The translations under genes were made by a program, and so were the position numbers. From Vagococcus sp. CY52-2 (lineage in GTDB: Bacteria; Bacillota; Bacilli; Lactobacillales; Vagococcaceae), in the NCBI RefSeq assembly GCF_022655055.1, contig NZ_CP093384.1, positions 806,001-870,000 on the forward strand: 64,000 nucleotides of DNA, given 5' to 3'. Positions 8,016 to 16,829 of this stretch are shown here, piece by piece; position 1 is the first letter of the stretch, and each line of letters starts with the position of its first letter. The notes below the pieces were generated by a model that saw only the letters and a program-made list of their open reading frames with translations, was not told the origin of the DNA and searched no databases.

Positions 8016-9509
8016 ATGATGGAAAAAAAATATCAAAGTACACGAAATAAAACGATTCAATTTTCCGCTAGTCAAGCGATTTTAGCAGGGTTAAGTCCTG
8101 ATGGAGGGTTGTTTGTTTTGCCTAACTTAGATGAGGTGAATTTAGACGTATCGACTGTTTTAGATAAAGATTATCAAGAGATTGCTTCACTAGTTATCAC
8201 TCAGTTTTTCAATGAGTTTTCAGAAAATGACATTAAGAAATGTGTGAAAGAGGCTTATACAAACACGTTTAGCGATGACAAAATCACGCCACTAAAAAAA
8301 GTAGGCGATGATTATGTTTTAGAATTATTCCACGGGCCAACATGTTCATTTAAGGATGTTGCCTTATCACTGTTGCCAAAATTAGTAAATTTGTCAGCGA
8401 AAACACAACATAATACCAACAAACGATTAATTTTAACCGCTACAAGTGGTGATACTGGTAAAGCGGCTTTAGAAGGGTTTAAAAATGATCCATTGGTGGA
8501 TATGATTGTGTATTACCCCAATAACGGGGTATCAACCATTCAAGAAAAACAAATGCAAACACAAGATGGAGGAAACGTGTCAGTTGTGTCAATTAACGGA
8601 AACTTTGATGATGCGCAAAGTAATGTGAAACGTTTATTTCATGATGAAGAATTAGTGGCGTTACTAAAAGAGCATCACATTGAATTCTCTAGTGCGAACT
8701 CAGTAAACATTGGTCGTTTGATTCCACAAGTGGTTTACTATTTTGCGTCATACGTAGAACTTGTTAATATAGGTGAGATTAAACTAGGTGAAAAGATCGA
8801 CTACATTGTGCCGACAGGAAACTTTGGTAATATTTTAGCCGGATATTACGCACAACAAATGGGGCTACCAATCAATAAACTCATTTGTGCCTCAAACGAA
8901 AACAACGTGTTATATGATTTCTTAAAAACAGGTGAATATGACACCAATCGTGAGTTTAAAAAGACTAGCTCACCAAGTATGGATATTTTAATTTCATCAA
9001 ACTTAGAAAGAATGCTGTTTCATTTAAGTGGAGGGGATGCAAATTACGTTGCTGACTTGATGAATCAATTAAAAAAGACAGGGAAATTCAAAATTTCTGA
9101 TGATTTATTACACACGATCCAAGAAACATTTGGAACGGGATATGCAACGGATAAACAAGTGGCTGAGCAAATTGACAAAGTGTATAACGAAAAAGGGTAT
9201 TTACTTGATCCGCATACAGCAGTGGCTTCCTATGTATTGGAAAATAGTCATGAGAAGAAAGAAAAAACCGTGATTTTATCAACAGCTTCTCCGTACAAAT
9301 TTGTCCAAGAAGTGAGTAAAGACATTCCAGAACTTGCGATTGATAGCGCGCAAGATGAATTCAAACTAATTGATGAATTAGAAGAAAAAACAAACGTCTA
9401 TGCGCCACGTCAGTTGAAAGACTTAAAAAATGCGCCAATTTTACATAATCAAGTCATTGATATTGATGAGATGAAGGATATTATTATTAAACAGGTAGGT
9501 GAGTCCTAA
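8016..9509 (+). CDS. thrC: Threonine synthase
   Basis: PLP enzyme that turns phosphohomoserine into threonine. 497 residues, the long class. The early block I-L-A-G-L-S-P-D-G-G-L-F-V is typical, the PLP lysine is K113 in G-P-T-C-S-F-K-D-V-A, and T-A-T-S-G-D-T-G-K-A-A plus I-V-P-T-G-N-F-G-N-I-L-A-G are the cofactor-binding loops. Two ATGs stand in tandem (8016, 8019); AAGGAG at 8006-8011 is better spaced for 8019. Followed without gap by thrB. Confidence 0.95.
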   Translation: MMEKKYQSTRNKTIQFSASQAILAGLSPDGGLFVLPNLDEVNLDVSTVLDKDYQEIASLVITQFFNEFSENDIKKCVKEAYTNTFSDDKITPLKKVGDDYVLELFHGPTCSFKDVALSLLPKLVNLSAKTQHNTNKRLILTATSGDTGKAALEGFKNDPLVDMIVYYPNNGVSTIQEKQMQTQDGGNVSVVSINGNFDDAQSNVKRLFHDEELVALLKEHHIEFSSANSVNIGRLIPQVVYYFASYVELVNIGEIKLGEKIDYIVPTGNFGNILAGYYAQQMGLPINKLICASNENNVLYDFLKTGEYDTNREFKKTSSPSMDILISSNLERMLFHLSGGDANYVADLMNQLKKTGKFKISDDLLHTIQETFGTGYATDKQVAEQIDKVYNEKGYLLDPHTAVASYVLENSHEKKEKTVILSTASPYKFVQEVSKDIPELAIDSAQDEFKLIDELEEKTNVYAPRQLKDLKNAPILHNQVIDIDEMKDIIIKQVGES

Positions 9510-10393
9510 TGGTTCGTATTAAAGTTCCGGCAACATCTGCCAATGTCGGTGTCGGGTTTGACACATTAGGGCTAGCTGTGACGTTTTATGGTGAGTGCGA
9601 GGTTGAATTATCAGACAAGTTGGAGATTACAGGGTGTCCTGTGGCGTTTCAGACAGAAGATAATTTAATTTATCAGTCATACAAATACGTGCTAGATGAC
9701 TTAAAACGACCTGTGACACCAATTAAATTACAGATAGATAGTGATATTCCATTTGCACGCGGTTTGGGTAGTAGTGCAGTGTGTATCGTGTCAGGTGTGT
9801 TAGCAGCCAATGAGTTGCATCAGCTTCATTTAAGCCAAGATGAGTTGGTGAAGTATTGTACTCAAATTGAAGGGCACCCTGATAATGTGGTACCTGCTTT
9901 ATTAGGGGGATTAAGTGCCTCTTATCAAATGAATGACGATATTTTTTTCCAACATTATCCAGTTGATGAGTCGTATCAATTTGTAGCTTTTGTTCCCGAT
10001 TTTACGTTGGAAACATCAGTCGCACGAGGAGCGTTACCTGAAAGTTATCCACTAAAAACAGTGGTAGCCAATCAAGCAAAATTATTGTTTTTATTAGACG
10101 CATTAAAAACAGGAGATGCGGCTAATTTGGATAAATTTTTAGATGATGGCATTCATCAGCCATACCGCAAAACATTAATTGACGAATATGATATAGTAGA
10201 AAATATCGCAAAAGAATCAGGAGCAAAAGGGTTTTATATTTCTGGTAGTGGCTCAACATTAATGGGCGTTTTCACGTCACAAGTTGACTTGAAAGGATTA
10301 AACATATCACTCAGCACGTTGAAACATAAATGGAAGGCTCTTGATTTATCAGTGGACTATAAAGGAGCAGAAGTATGTCACAGAACTATTTAA
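9509..10393 (+). CDS. thrB: Homoserine kinase
   Basis: GHMP-family kinase making phosphohomoserine for ThrC. 294 residues, usual size. Motif 1 K-V-P-A-T-S-A-N-V-G-V-G-F-D lies at residues 5-18, the ATP loop P-F-A-R-G-L-G-S-S-A at 81-90, and the C-terminal G-S-G-S-T-L-M-G motif closes the active site. The ATG shares its first base with the thrC stop, and the gene overlaps the ACT-domain gene downstream by 19 bases: one tightly coupled thrC-thrB-ACT unit. Confidence 0.95.
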   Translation: MVRIKVPATSANVGVGFDTLGLAVTFYGECEVELSDKLEITGCPVAFQTEDNLIYQSYKYVLDDLKRPVTPIKLQIDSDIPFARGLGSSAVCIVSGVLAANELHQLHLSQDELVKYCTQIEGHPDNVVPALLGGLSASYQMNDDIFFQHYPVDESYQFVAFVPDFTLETSVARGALPESYPLKTVVANQAKLLFLLDALKTGDAANLDKFLDDGIHQPYRKTLIDEYDIVENIAKESGAKGFYISGSGSTLMGVFTSQVDLKGLNISLSTLKHKWKALDLSVDYKGAEVCHRTI

Positions 10394-10812
10394 TCGTCAA
10401 TCAAGACGTATTACCTGAGGTTTTCTCAAAGGTAATCGAAGCAAAAAAATTATTAAATTCAGGAGATTTTAAACATGTGAGTGAGGTTGTCAATGAAGTT
10501 GGCCTATCTCGAAGTGCGTTTTACAAGTACAAAGACCATGTGTTTGTCGCTGATAAAACGGCACAAATCAGAAAAACACTCATTTCATTTAACTTAACCG
10601 ATAAAAAAGGCTTGTTGTCTTCTGTATTAAACCGTCTGTCAGAGTTAGGTGGAAATGTGTTAACTATTAATCAAAATATTCCCATTCAAGATACAGCAAC
10701 CGTTGTGATGGGGATTGATATTAAAGAACTATCAGTGTCAGTGAATGAACTCTTAGCAGAACTAGAAAAATTAACAGGAGTCAATCATCTACAACTCTTA
10801 TCAATTGAATAA
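10375..10812 (+). CDS. ACT domain-containing protein, PheB/UPF0735 family
   Basis: 145 residues. The N-terminal half (about 1-65) looks like a helix-turn-helix (V-S-E-V-V-N-E-V-G-L-S-R-S-A-F-Y-K-Y-K), the second half (about 70-145) is an ACT domain (L-I-S-F-N-L-T-D-K-K-G-L-L-S-S-V-L-N). This is the architecture of the UPF0735 proteins, called PheB in Bacillus where they accompany pheA. Here the gene is coupled to thrB and so may sense threonine or a related amino acid. That is inference; no ligand residue pattern proves it. Confidence 0.85.
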   Translation: MSQNYLIVNQDVLPEVFSKVIEAKKLLNSGDFKHVSEVVNEVGLSRSAFYKYKDHVFVADKTAQIRKTLISFNLTDKKGLLSSVLNRLSELGGNVLTINQNIPIQDTATVVMGIDIKELSVSVNELLAELEKLTGVNHLQLLSIE

Positions 10813-10815
10813 TAA

Positions 10816-10860
10816 AAGCCGGACACGACGTTTTAAGTTATCGTGTTCGGCTTATTTTTT
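10816..10860 (+). terminator. Terminator of the thr operon
   Basis: Near-perfect 13-bp stem AAGCCGGACACGA / TCGTGTTCGGCTT with a 12-base loop and a T run. It ends at the stop of the convergent decarboxylase gene and may work in both directions. Confidence 0.85.
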
Positions 10861-12253
10861 AGTTAGTTTCTAATTTTTCTATACAAGAAGAAATGTGTTC
10901 GATTGTTTTATCAATGTCTTCTTGTGTCGTTTCAGGCGATATGGTACACATACGTAATACCGTTTTCCCTTGAAGTTTTGTTGTCAAAATTTGAGCAAAA
11001 CCTTGATTAGCAATCATATTTGAAAGGGCTGTATTGAATGAATTTAATTCTTCTTCACTTAAGCCTTCACGGTGATATCTAAAGTTCAGAATCGCTGTTT
11101 GAGCTGGTGTGATAATCTCTAGTTTTGGTGTGTTTCGCACGACAGACTCAGTGTATTCAGCTAGTTTGATTCCGTAATCAATCGTGTCACCTAATTTTTT
11201 CGTTCCAAGTGCTTGTATAGATAACCATAGCTTCACGCCACGAGCTGGACGAGATAAATCAAGTCCTAAATCCCATGTATTGATGTGCTCGTTTTCAGAA
11301 GCATCTTCTAAATACTCAGGCGTTTCACTAAAACTTCGCAATAAATCGGTTTTATCTTTTACTAATAACATCGCACAAGAGTAACTTTGGAAGAGCCATT
11401 TATGCGCGTCCCACGTGATACTATCAGCCTGTTCAATCCCTTTAAGTAAGTGAGTGTGACTTGTTGATAATAAAACCGATGCGCCAAATGCTCCGTCCAC
11501 GTGCAGCCATATATCTTCTTCTTTACAAATTTTAGCCAATTCAGGTAATGGATCAATCACCCCCGCATTTGTTGTTCCAGCTGTCGCAATGACGATAAAT
11601 GGATGTAATGCATTCTTTTTATCAGCTTTGATTGTTTCTTGTAGTACTGTTGGGTCAATTTTTAATTGGTCATCTGTTTTTACACGACGAATTCTTTCAT
11701 CTGGAATACCAATCACGTGAAGTGCTTTATGGACACTATGATGTGCCTGATCAGAAATATAAACCACACCTCTTGTGATGTCATCTAACGATAAATATTT
11801 ATCTCTGGCAGCTATAGTGGCATTTAGATTGGCCATTGAACCACCTGATAAAAATGTGCCACTTGCTTTTTTGGGATTATATCCAGCTTTTTCACATAAA
11901 TAAGCCATCATTTCTTCTTCGATGACAGCTGTTCCAGAGCTAGAATAAAATCCTGCAGCATTTGGGTTATAAAATGATTCAAATAAGTCACCTAATTTTG
12001 AAATATCAACAACGGGTGCAGGAATAAAAGCAAAATTTCGTTTATGTTCACTAACATTTCTAAAAGGATAGACACTTTCTTCTAAAGTTGTGAGTAAACT
12101 AGATAGGTCTCGTCCTTCTTCAGTAAAGTTTAAAGTTTGTAATTGTTTGATTGTTTTTTCTGGAATAATATCGATTGGTTTTCCTTGTTGGATGGTATGT
12201 ATATTGTCATAAAAAGTATCAATAAATTCTTTCATATAATCTTGAATGTCCAT
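10859..12253 (-). CDS. PLP-dependent group II amino-acid decarboxylase
   Basis: 464 residues of the glutamate/aromatic/diaminobutyrate decarboxylase fold. Visible are S-G-G-S-M-A-N-L-N-A near 136-145, the ring-stacking histidine H172 in D-Q-A-H-H-S, H-V-D-G-A-F-G at 251-257 with the cofactor aspartate D253, and the Schiff-base lysine K285 in W-D-A-H-K-W. Produces an amine and CO2. Substrate is not readable: it could be an aromatic amino acid, diaminobutyrate or another. It stands alone on minus, convergent with thr genes and without a visible amine antiporter beside it, which argues against an acid-resistance pair. Confidence 0.82.
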   Translation of the reverse strand: MDIQDYMKEFIDTFYDNIHTIQQGKPIDIIPEKTIKQLQTLNFTEEGRDLSSLLTTLEESVYPFRNVSEHKRNFAFIPAPVVDISKLGDLFESFYNPNAAGFYSSSGTAVIEEEMMAYLCEKAGYNPKKASGTFLSGGSMANLNATIAARDKYLSLDDITRGVVYISDQAHHSVHKALHVIGIPDERIRRVKTDDQLKIDPTVLQETIKADKKNALHPFIVIATAGTTNAGVIDPLPELAKICKEEDIWLHVDGAFGASVLLSTSHTHLLKGIEQADSITWDAHKWLFQSYSCAMLLVKDKTDLLRSFSETPEYLEDASENEHINTWDLGLDLSRPARGVKLWLSIQALGTKKLGDTIDYGIKLAEYTESVVRNTPKLEIITPAQTAILNFRYHREGLSEEELNSFNTALSNMIANQGFAQILTTKLQGKTVLRMCTISPETTQEDIDKTIEHISSCIEKLETN

Positions 12254-12494
12254 TATAAATTCCTCCTACTCATGATAGTTTATGCCTCACTATTCTATCA
12301 TAGTTATTTAAAAAAAGTGCCGTTATTTGTATTGATAGTTGGATAATTCATGTTATCTTAACCAGAAACATAACTGTTTAACTGGTCACTTGATTGTTAA
12401 TATTAAAAAATGAAAAGTGATAATATTTAAATAAATGAACAAAAAGTAATAAAATGTTATGTAATTTTGATAAAATAAAGTAAACCTACGTATT

Positions 12495-12523
12495 TTGTTG
12501 TAAGAAAGTCGGGAAAATAATAA
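12495..12523 (+). promoter_or_regulatory. Candidate promoter in the 330-base gap before the NodB gene
   Basis: The AT-rich stretch 12254-12585 has no gene I can support. Within it, TTGTTG (12495-12500), 17 bases and TAATAA (12518-12523) form a weak promoter for the deacetylase gene. A second TAGAAT-like box lies near 12545. Confidence 0.3.
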
Positions 12524-12585
12524 ACAATTTTTAGAATTACTGTTAGAATAGAACTGGTATATTTAGAAAGGTGTAGATTTTAAAA

Positions 12586-13908
12586 TTGGCTGAAAAGAGA
12601 AAAAAGCAATTCATATTAATTTTTTTATTACTTATTTTGGTTGTAGAGGTCGTTTTTTTAGTTCGACGTATGACGTTAGATAAAAAAGCATCACAAACAT
12701 TGGCTAGTGTGACAAGTGAAAAAAAGATGATTGATGAGTCACTAAATTCGCTTGCTCATAATACGTTAGAAAACTATGTTACTAGCAAAGATTTATTAAC
12801 CACATCCAATAAAGCGCAAGAACAGGTTGAAACAAGTATCAAAAAAGTGGATGAGATTTCTAATATCTCTGGAAAAGTAAAGCATCAAAAAAGTCAGTTG
12901 TTAACTGAATTGCAAAAAGATTCAAAAGCGATTCAATTGGTTCAACATAAAATAAAAGTCTCTCAAGAGATGAGGGATATCTTTGGTACAACACCCTTTA
13001 GAAAAAATACGTTGGTTAAAAATCTAGCCATGACAAAAAGTGTTTCTTCTACTTTACAGGATGATTTAACATCACAGGTAAGTGCTTTACCAAAAGATGA
13101 GCAAAAGTCAGCTCTTGAAGAAGGACTGAAAGAAGTGACGACTCAAAATCAAGCGTTAGCAACCCTTGATAAAGAGATGGCAACTTATATTCAAAAAGAT
13201 AAGATTAAAACTGTTCCGTCATCTGATGAATATAAAAAGTTAGATAAAGCAGTTAGCGAGTTAAAAAATGATAAACTCAAAAAAACGTATGCTAGTCAGT
13301 TATCACTTCTAGAGCAAGAGGTTATTAAAAATGATCCAACTCTTTTAAACGATGATAAAAAAGTGGCGTTAACGTTTGATGATGGACCAAACAATACCAG
13401 TTCATTGCAAATATTAGATACGTTAAAAAAATACAATATTAAGGCTACGTTCTTTATGTTGGGTTCAATGGTTGACACTTACCCAGATGTTGTCAAAAAA
13501 ATTCATGAAGCAGGACATGATATTGGGAACCATACTTATGATCATAAGGATTTAACGAAATTAGATGAAGCAAGTATCAAGCAAGAAATTGATTCAACCA
13601 ATCAAAAAATAGAAAAACTAACAGGTGAAAAACCAACGCTTCTTCGTCCACCATATGGGGCATATAATGAGCGTGTGACAAAAGTTGAGCCAAATATGTC
13701 CATTGCGTTGTGGAATATCGATACATTAGATTGGAAAACACATAATCCTACAGCTATTCTAGGGGAAGTTAAAAAAGAATTACAGCCTCATAGTATTGTG
13801 TTGATGCATGACATCCATCAAGACTCAGCAGATAGTTTGGAAAATGTCATTAAGTTTTTAAAAAGCCAAGATTATACTTTTGTATTGGCTAAAGACTTAA
13901 TCAATTAA
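12586..13908 (+). CDS. Membrane-anchored polysaccharide deacetylase (NodB domain)
   Basis: Likely peptidoglycan N-acetylglucosamine deacetylase acting outside the membrane. 440 residues from TTG: an uncleaved signal anchor at about 9-26, a long lysine-rich helical/coiled stalk (about 30-255), then the NodB domain. Catalytic motifs are all present: L-T-F-D-D-G-P at 262-268, H316-T-Y-D-H320 for zinc, R-P-P-Y-G-A-Y at 354-360, L-D-W, and M-H-D-I-H with H408. The TTG start is chosen because it places the anchor directly at the N-terminus, after a weak AAAGGTG. Such enzymes give lysozyme resistance. Confidence 0.88.
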   Translation: MAEKRKKQFILIFLLLILVVEVVFLVRRMTLDKKASQTLASVTSEKKMIDESLNSLAHNTLENYVTSKDLLTTSNKAQEQVETSIKKVDEISNISGKVKHQKSQLLTELQKDSKAIQLVQHKIKVSQEMRDIFGTTPFRKNTLVKNLAMTKSVSSTLQDDLTSQVSALPKDEQKSALEEGLKEVTTQNQALATLDKEMATYIQKDKIKTVPSSDEYKKLDKAVSELKNDKLKKTYASQLSLLEQEVIKNDPTLLNDDKKVALTFDDGPNNTSSLQILDTLKKYNIKATFFMLGSMVDTYPDVVKKIHEAGHDIGNHTYDHKDLTKLDEASIKQEIDSTNQKIEKLTGEKPTLLRPPYGAYNERVTKVEPNMSIALWNIDTLDWKTHNPTAILGEVKKELQPHSIVLMHDIHQDSADSLENVIKFLKSQDYTFVLAKDLIN

Positions 13909-13918
13909 AAGTAAAAAA

Positions 13919-13951
13919 GATGATTAAATACCCGTTTAATCATCTTTTTTT
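13919..13951 (+). terminator. Terminator after the NodB gene
   Basis: Perfect 10-bp stem GATGATTAAA / TTTAATCATC with a 6-base loop and a T run. Confidence 0.85.
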
Positions 13952-14052
13952 ATTTTTTCTAGCGTCTAAATTTTACTTGTCGCTTAAAACACTGTATAGT
14001 ACTTATGGAACTAAATTAAAAATGAGTTGTATTCATGAGGGAGAGTAAAATT

Positions 14053-15243
14053 ATGTCAAGAATCATTGGAACTGTATCAAGGGGATTACGTTGTCCAATT
14101 ATTAATGAAGGTGATGATTTAGAATCAATCGTTATTGACAGTGTCATTGAAGCATCTAAAGAAGGAAACTTCTCAATTCAAGACAAAGATATTGTGGCTG
14201 TAACAGAATCGATTGTTGCTAGAGCTCAAGGAAATTATGCATCGATTGATCAAATTGCAGAAGATATTCGTCAAAAATTTAATGATGAGACAGTTGGGGT
14301 TATCTTCCCAATCTTTAGCCGTAATCGTTTTTCAAACTGTTTACGTGGTATTGCTAGAGGAAGCAAAAAAATTGTCTTAATGTTAAGTTATCCATCAGAT
14401 GAAGTGGGAAATCATTTGATTTCACTTGACGCATTAGATGAAAAAGGAGTGAATCCTTGGACAGATACGTTAACTGAAACAGAATTTAGAGAGCTATTTG
14501 GTTATCAAAAACATACCTTTACAGGTGTTGACTATATTGAATACTATAAAGAATTAATCGCAGCAGAAGGTGCTGAGTGTGAAGTCATTTTCTCTCAAAA
14601 GCCTAAAACGATTTTATCTTATACAAAAAATATCTTAACATGTGATATTCACACACGTTACCGTACAAAACGCATCTTAGAACAAAATGGTGCGGAAAAA
14701 GTGTACACATTGGACGATGTCTTATCTGAATCGGTTGATGGAAGTGGCTTTAACGAGCAATATGGCTTACTTGGTTCAAACAAATCAACAGACGATGGTG
14801 TGAAATTATTTCCAAGAAACTCGCAAGAAACAGTGGATAATATCCAACGTAAACTAAAAGAGTTGACTGGTAAACAAGTGGAAGTCATGGTTTATGGTGA
14901 TGGCGCGTTTAAAGATCCAGTTGGAAAAATTTGGGAATTAGCTGACCCAGTTGTGTCTCCTGCATACACATCAGGTTTAGAAGGCACACCAAATGAAGTG
15001 AAGTTAAAATATCTTGCGGACAACAACTTCTCTGACTTACGTGGAGCAGCATTAGAAGAAGCCATCAAAAAACACATTGATTCAAAAGCAGATGACTTAA
15101 CAGGATTAATGGAAGCACAAGGAACAACACCTAGAAAATTAACTGACTTAATCGGTTCATTATCAGATTTAACGTCAGGTAGTGGAGACAAAGGAACACC
15201 GATTGTCTTTATTCAAGGCTACTTTGATAACTTTACTAACTAA
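14053..15243 (+). CDS. Coenzyme F420-0:L-glutamate ligase-like protein
   Basis: 396 residues. The N-terminal two thirds resemble the F420 gamma-glutamyl ligase (CofE) fold: D-I-V-A-V-T-E-S-I-V-A-R-A-Q-G-N-Y, then G-V-I-F-P-I-F-S-R-N-R-F. The later part (Y-G-D-G-A-F-K-D-P, S-P-A-Y-T-S-G-L-E-G-T-P-N-E-V-K) is well formed and the gene intact. ATG 14035 is open upstream, but GAGGGAG before ATG 14053 sets the start there. No other F420 gene is in view and lactic acid bacteria are not known F420 makers, so the substrate is probably different. Followed by a small gene with its own strong ribosome site. Confidence 0.65.
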   Translation: MSRIIGTVSRGLRCPIINEGDDLESIVIDSVIEASKEGNFSIQDKDIVAVTESIVARAQGNYASIDQIAEDIRQKFNDETVGVIFPIFSRNRFSNCLRGIARGSKKIVLMLSYPSDEVGNHLISLDALDEKGVNPWTDTLTETEFRELFGYQKHTFTGVDYIEYYKELIAAEGAECEVIFSQKPKTILSYTKNILTCDIHTRYRTKRILEQNGAEKVYTLDDVLSESVDGSGFNEQYGLLGSNKSTDDGVKLFPRNSQETVDNIQRKLKELTGKQVEVMVYGDGAFKDPVGKIWELADPVVSPAYTSGLEGTPNEVKLKYLADNNFSDLRGAALEEAIKKHIDSKADDLTGLMEAQGTTPRKLTDLIGSLSDLTSGSGDKGTPIVFIQGYFDNFTN

Positions 15244-15271
15244 TCAAGGCTAATAAAGGAGGCGTGTGAAT

Positions 15272-15592
15272 ATGACACAAGAAGAAATGGATGTGTTGAC
15301 ACAACATTTATCAGCAGACAAACAGTTTATTCATGATGGGTATTATCGTTTAAGAAAATTAGATGAGACTACTTATGAGGTTGCTTTTTTAGTTGCGGAT
15401 GCGTGTGGGGCAACAAGTGTACACCCACAGATCACAATCGAAAAGCAAGGAGATACATGGCAAGCTGTGAAATTACTTGATTTTGTTTCAACACCAGTTG
15501 AAACGATTGTGTATTCACAAGAAACGGCTCAAGCATTATCAGAGAGATTAGAACAATTAAGTAAACAAGCATTACATGCTATAAATCAATAA
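15272..15592 (+). CDS. Conserved hypothetical protein (106 aa)
   Basis: Small acidic cytosolic protein with no signal or membrane segment. I do not recognise a named domain. The body alternates strand-like stretches (Y-E-V-A-F-L-V-A-D-A-C-G-A, V-H-P-Q-I-T-I-E-K-Q-G-D) with a C-terminal helix. AGGAGG at 15257-15262 fits ATG 15272 (9-base gap) better than the in-frame GTG six bases earlier. Co-directional and 28 bases behind the F420-ligase-like gene, so probably co-transcribed with it. Confidence 0.65.
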   Translation: MTQEEMDVLTQHLSADKQFIHDGYYRLRKLDETTYEVAFLVADACGATSVHPQITIEKQGDTWQAVKLLDFVSTPVETIVYSQETAQALSERLEQLSKQALHAINQ

Positions 15593-15595
15593 AGT

Positions 15596-15633
15596 AAAAG
15601 CAAGAGAACAATTCGTTCTTTTGCTTTTTTTGT
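15596..15633 (+). terminator. Terminator after the 106-aa gene
   Basis: 14-bp stem AAAAGCAAGAGAAC / GTTCTTTTGCTTTT with one mismatch, loop AATTC, then a T run. Confidence 0.85.
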
Positions 15634-15657
15634 TGTGCATGGATAGTGAGTTTGTCA

Positions 15658-15686
15658 TTGCAAATTAGACTTAAATCCTATATAGT
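15658..15686 (+). promoter_or_regulatory. Candidate rlmN promoter
   Basis: TTGCAA (15658-15663), a 17-base spacer and TATAGT (15681-15686), 36 bases before the rlmN start. Confidence 0.5.
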
Positions 15687-15721
15687 GATTAAGTGTACAA
15701 AGTAGAAAAGAGGAATAAATA

Positions 15722-16786
15722 ATGAAACCATCAATCTATGATTTTACACAACCTCAACTTGTTGACTGGTTTGTGAAAAATGGTGAAAAGAAATTTAGAG
15801 CAGCCCAAGTGTGGCAATGGTTATATGAAAAACGAGTGACTGATTTTTCAGAGATGAGTAATCTATCAAAACAAACAATTGAATTATTAAAAGAACATTT
15901 TGTATTAGATCCTTTAAAAGAAGTAGTCGTTCAAGAAGGTCAAGATGGAACGATAAAATATTTATTTGAGTTACCAGACCATCATATGATTGAAACAGTG
16001 TTGATGCGTCAAGCGTATGGTTTGTCTGTCTGTGTGACGACACAAATTGGGTGCAACATTGGTTGTACGTTTTGTGCGAGTGGGTTACTAAAAAAACAAC
16101 GTAACTTAACAACAGGCGAAATTGTTGCTCAAATTATGAAAGTGCAGCACTACCTAGACAAACAAGGGCAAGGCGAGAGGGTGAGTCATATTGTGGTCAT
16201 GGGAATTGGTGAGCCGTTTGATAATTATAACAATGTTATGAACTTCTTACACATTATGAATGATCCAAAAGGGTTACAAATAGGAGCAAGACATATGACC
16301 GTTTCAACGAGTGGTCTTGTACCAAAAATCAAGGAGTTTGCGACAAATGGCTTACAAGTTAATTTGGCTATCTCACTTCATGCGCCAAATAATGACACAC
16401 GCACATCTATCATGCAAATTAATCGAGCGTATCCATTAGAGCGTTTAATGGATGCAGTGGATTATTACTTAAAAGAAACCAATCGTCGTATCACGTTTGA
16501 ATACATTATGCTTCAAGGGGTTAATGACACACCAGAGCATGCCCAACAATTGGCAGACTTATTGAAAGATAAGAAAAAACTCACTTATGTCAACTTGATT
16601 CCTTATAATACAGTGGAAGAACATGACTTGTATCAACGAAGTACAAAAAAAGATACATTGGCTTTTTATGATATCTTAAAGAAAAATGGCATTAATTGTG
16701 TGGTCAGACAAGAATTTGGCTCTGATATTGATGCAGCATGTGGTCAACTTAGAAGTAAGCAAATGAGAAAAGAGAAGAGTAAATAA
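15722..16786 (+). CDS. rlmN: 23S rRNA (adenine-2503-C2)-methyltransferase
   Basis: Radical SAM enzyme that methylates A2503 in 23S rRNA and A37 in some tRNAs. 354 residues. The iron-sulfur cluster cysteines are C111, C115 and C118 in [13 protein letters not shown] is the SAM-contact stretch; the resolving cysteine lies in D-A-A-C-G-Q-L near the C-terminus. Preceded by its own promoter and flanked by terminators, so a single-gene unit. Confidence 0.95.
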   Translation: MKPSIYDFTQPQLVDWFVKNGEKKFRAAQVWQWLYEKRVTDFSEMSNLSKQTIELLKEHFVLDPLKEVVVQEGQDGTIKYLFELPDHHMIETVLMRQAYGLSVCVTTQIGCNIGCTFCASGLLKKQRNLTTGEIVAQIMKVQHYLDKQGQGERVSHIVVMGIGEPFDNYNNVMNFLHIMNDPKGLQIGARHMTVSTSGLVPKIKEFATNGLQVNLAISLHAPNNDTRTSIMQINRAYPLERLMDAVDYYLKETNRRITFEYIMLQGVNDTPEHAQQLADLLKDKKKLTYVNLIPYNTVEEHDLYQRSTKKDTLAFYDILKKNGINCVVRQEFGSDIDAACGQLRSKQMRKEKSK

Positions 16787-16790
16787 ACTA

Positions 16791-16827
16791 AAAAAGCTAC
16801 GCCATTTTGATAATGACTGTAGCTTTT
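16791..16827. terminator. Shared terminator between rlmN and the FUSC gene
   Basis: Stem AAAAGCTAC / GTAGCTTTT around an 18-base loop, with A and T runs on both sides: can serve both convergent genes. Confidence 0.75.
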
Positions 16828-16829
16828 CT

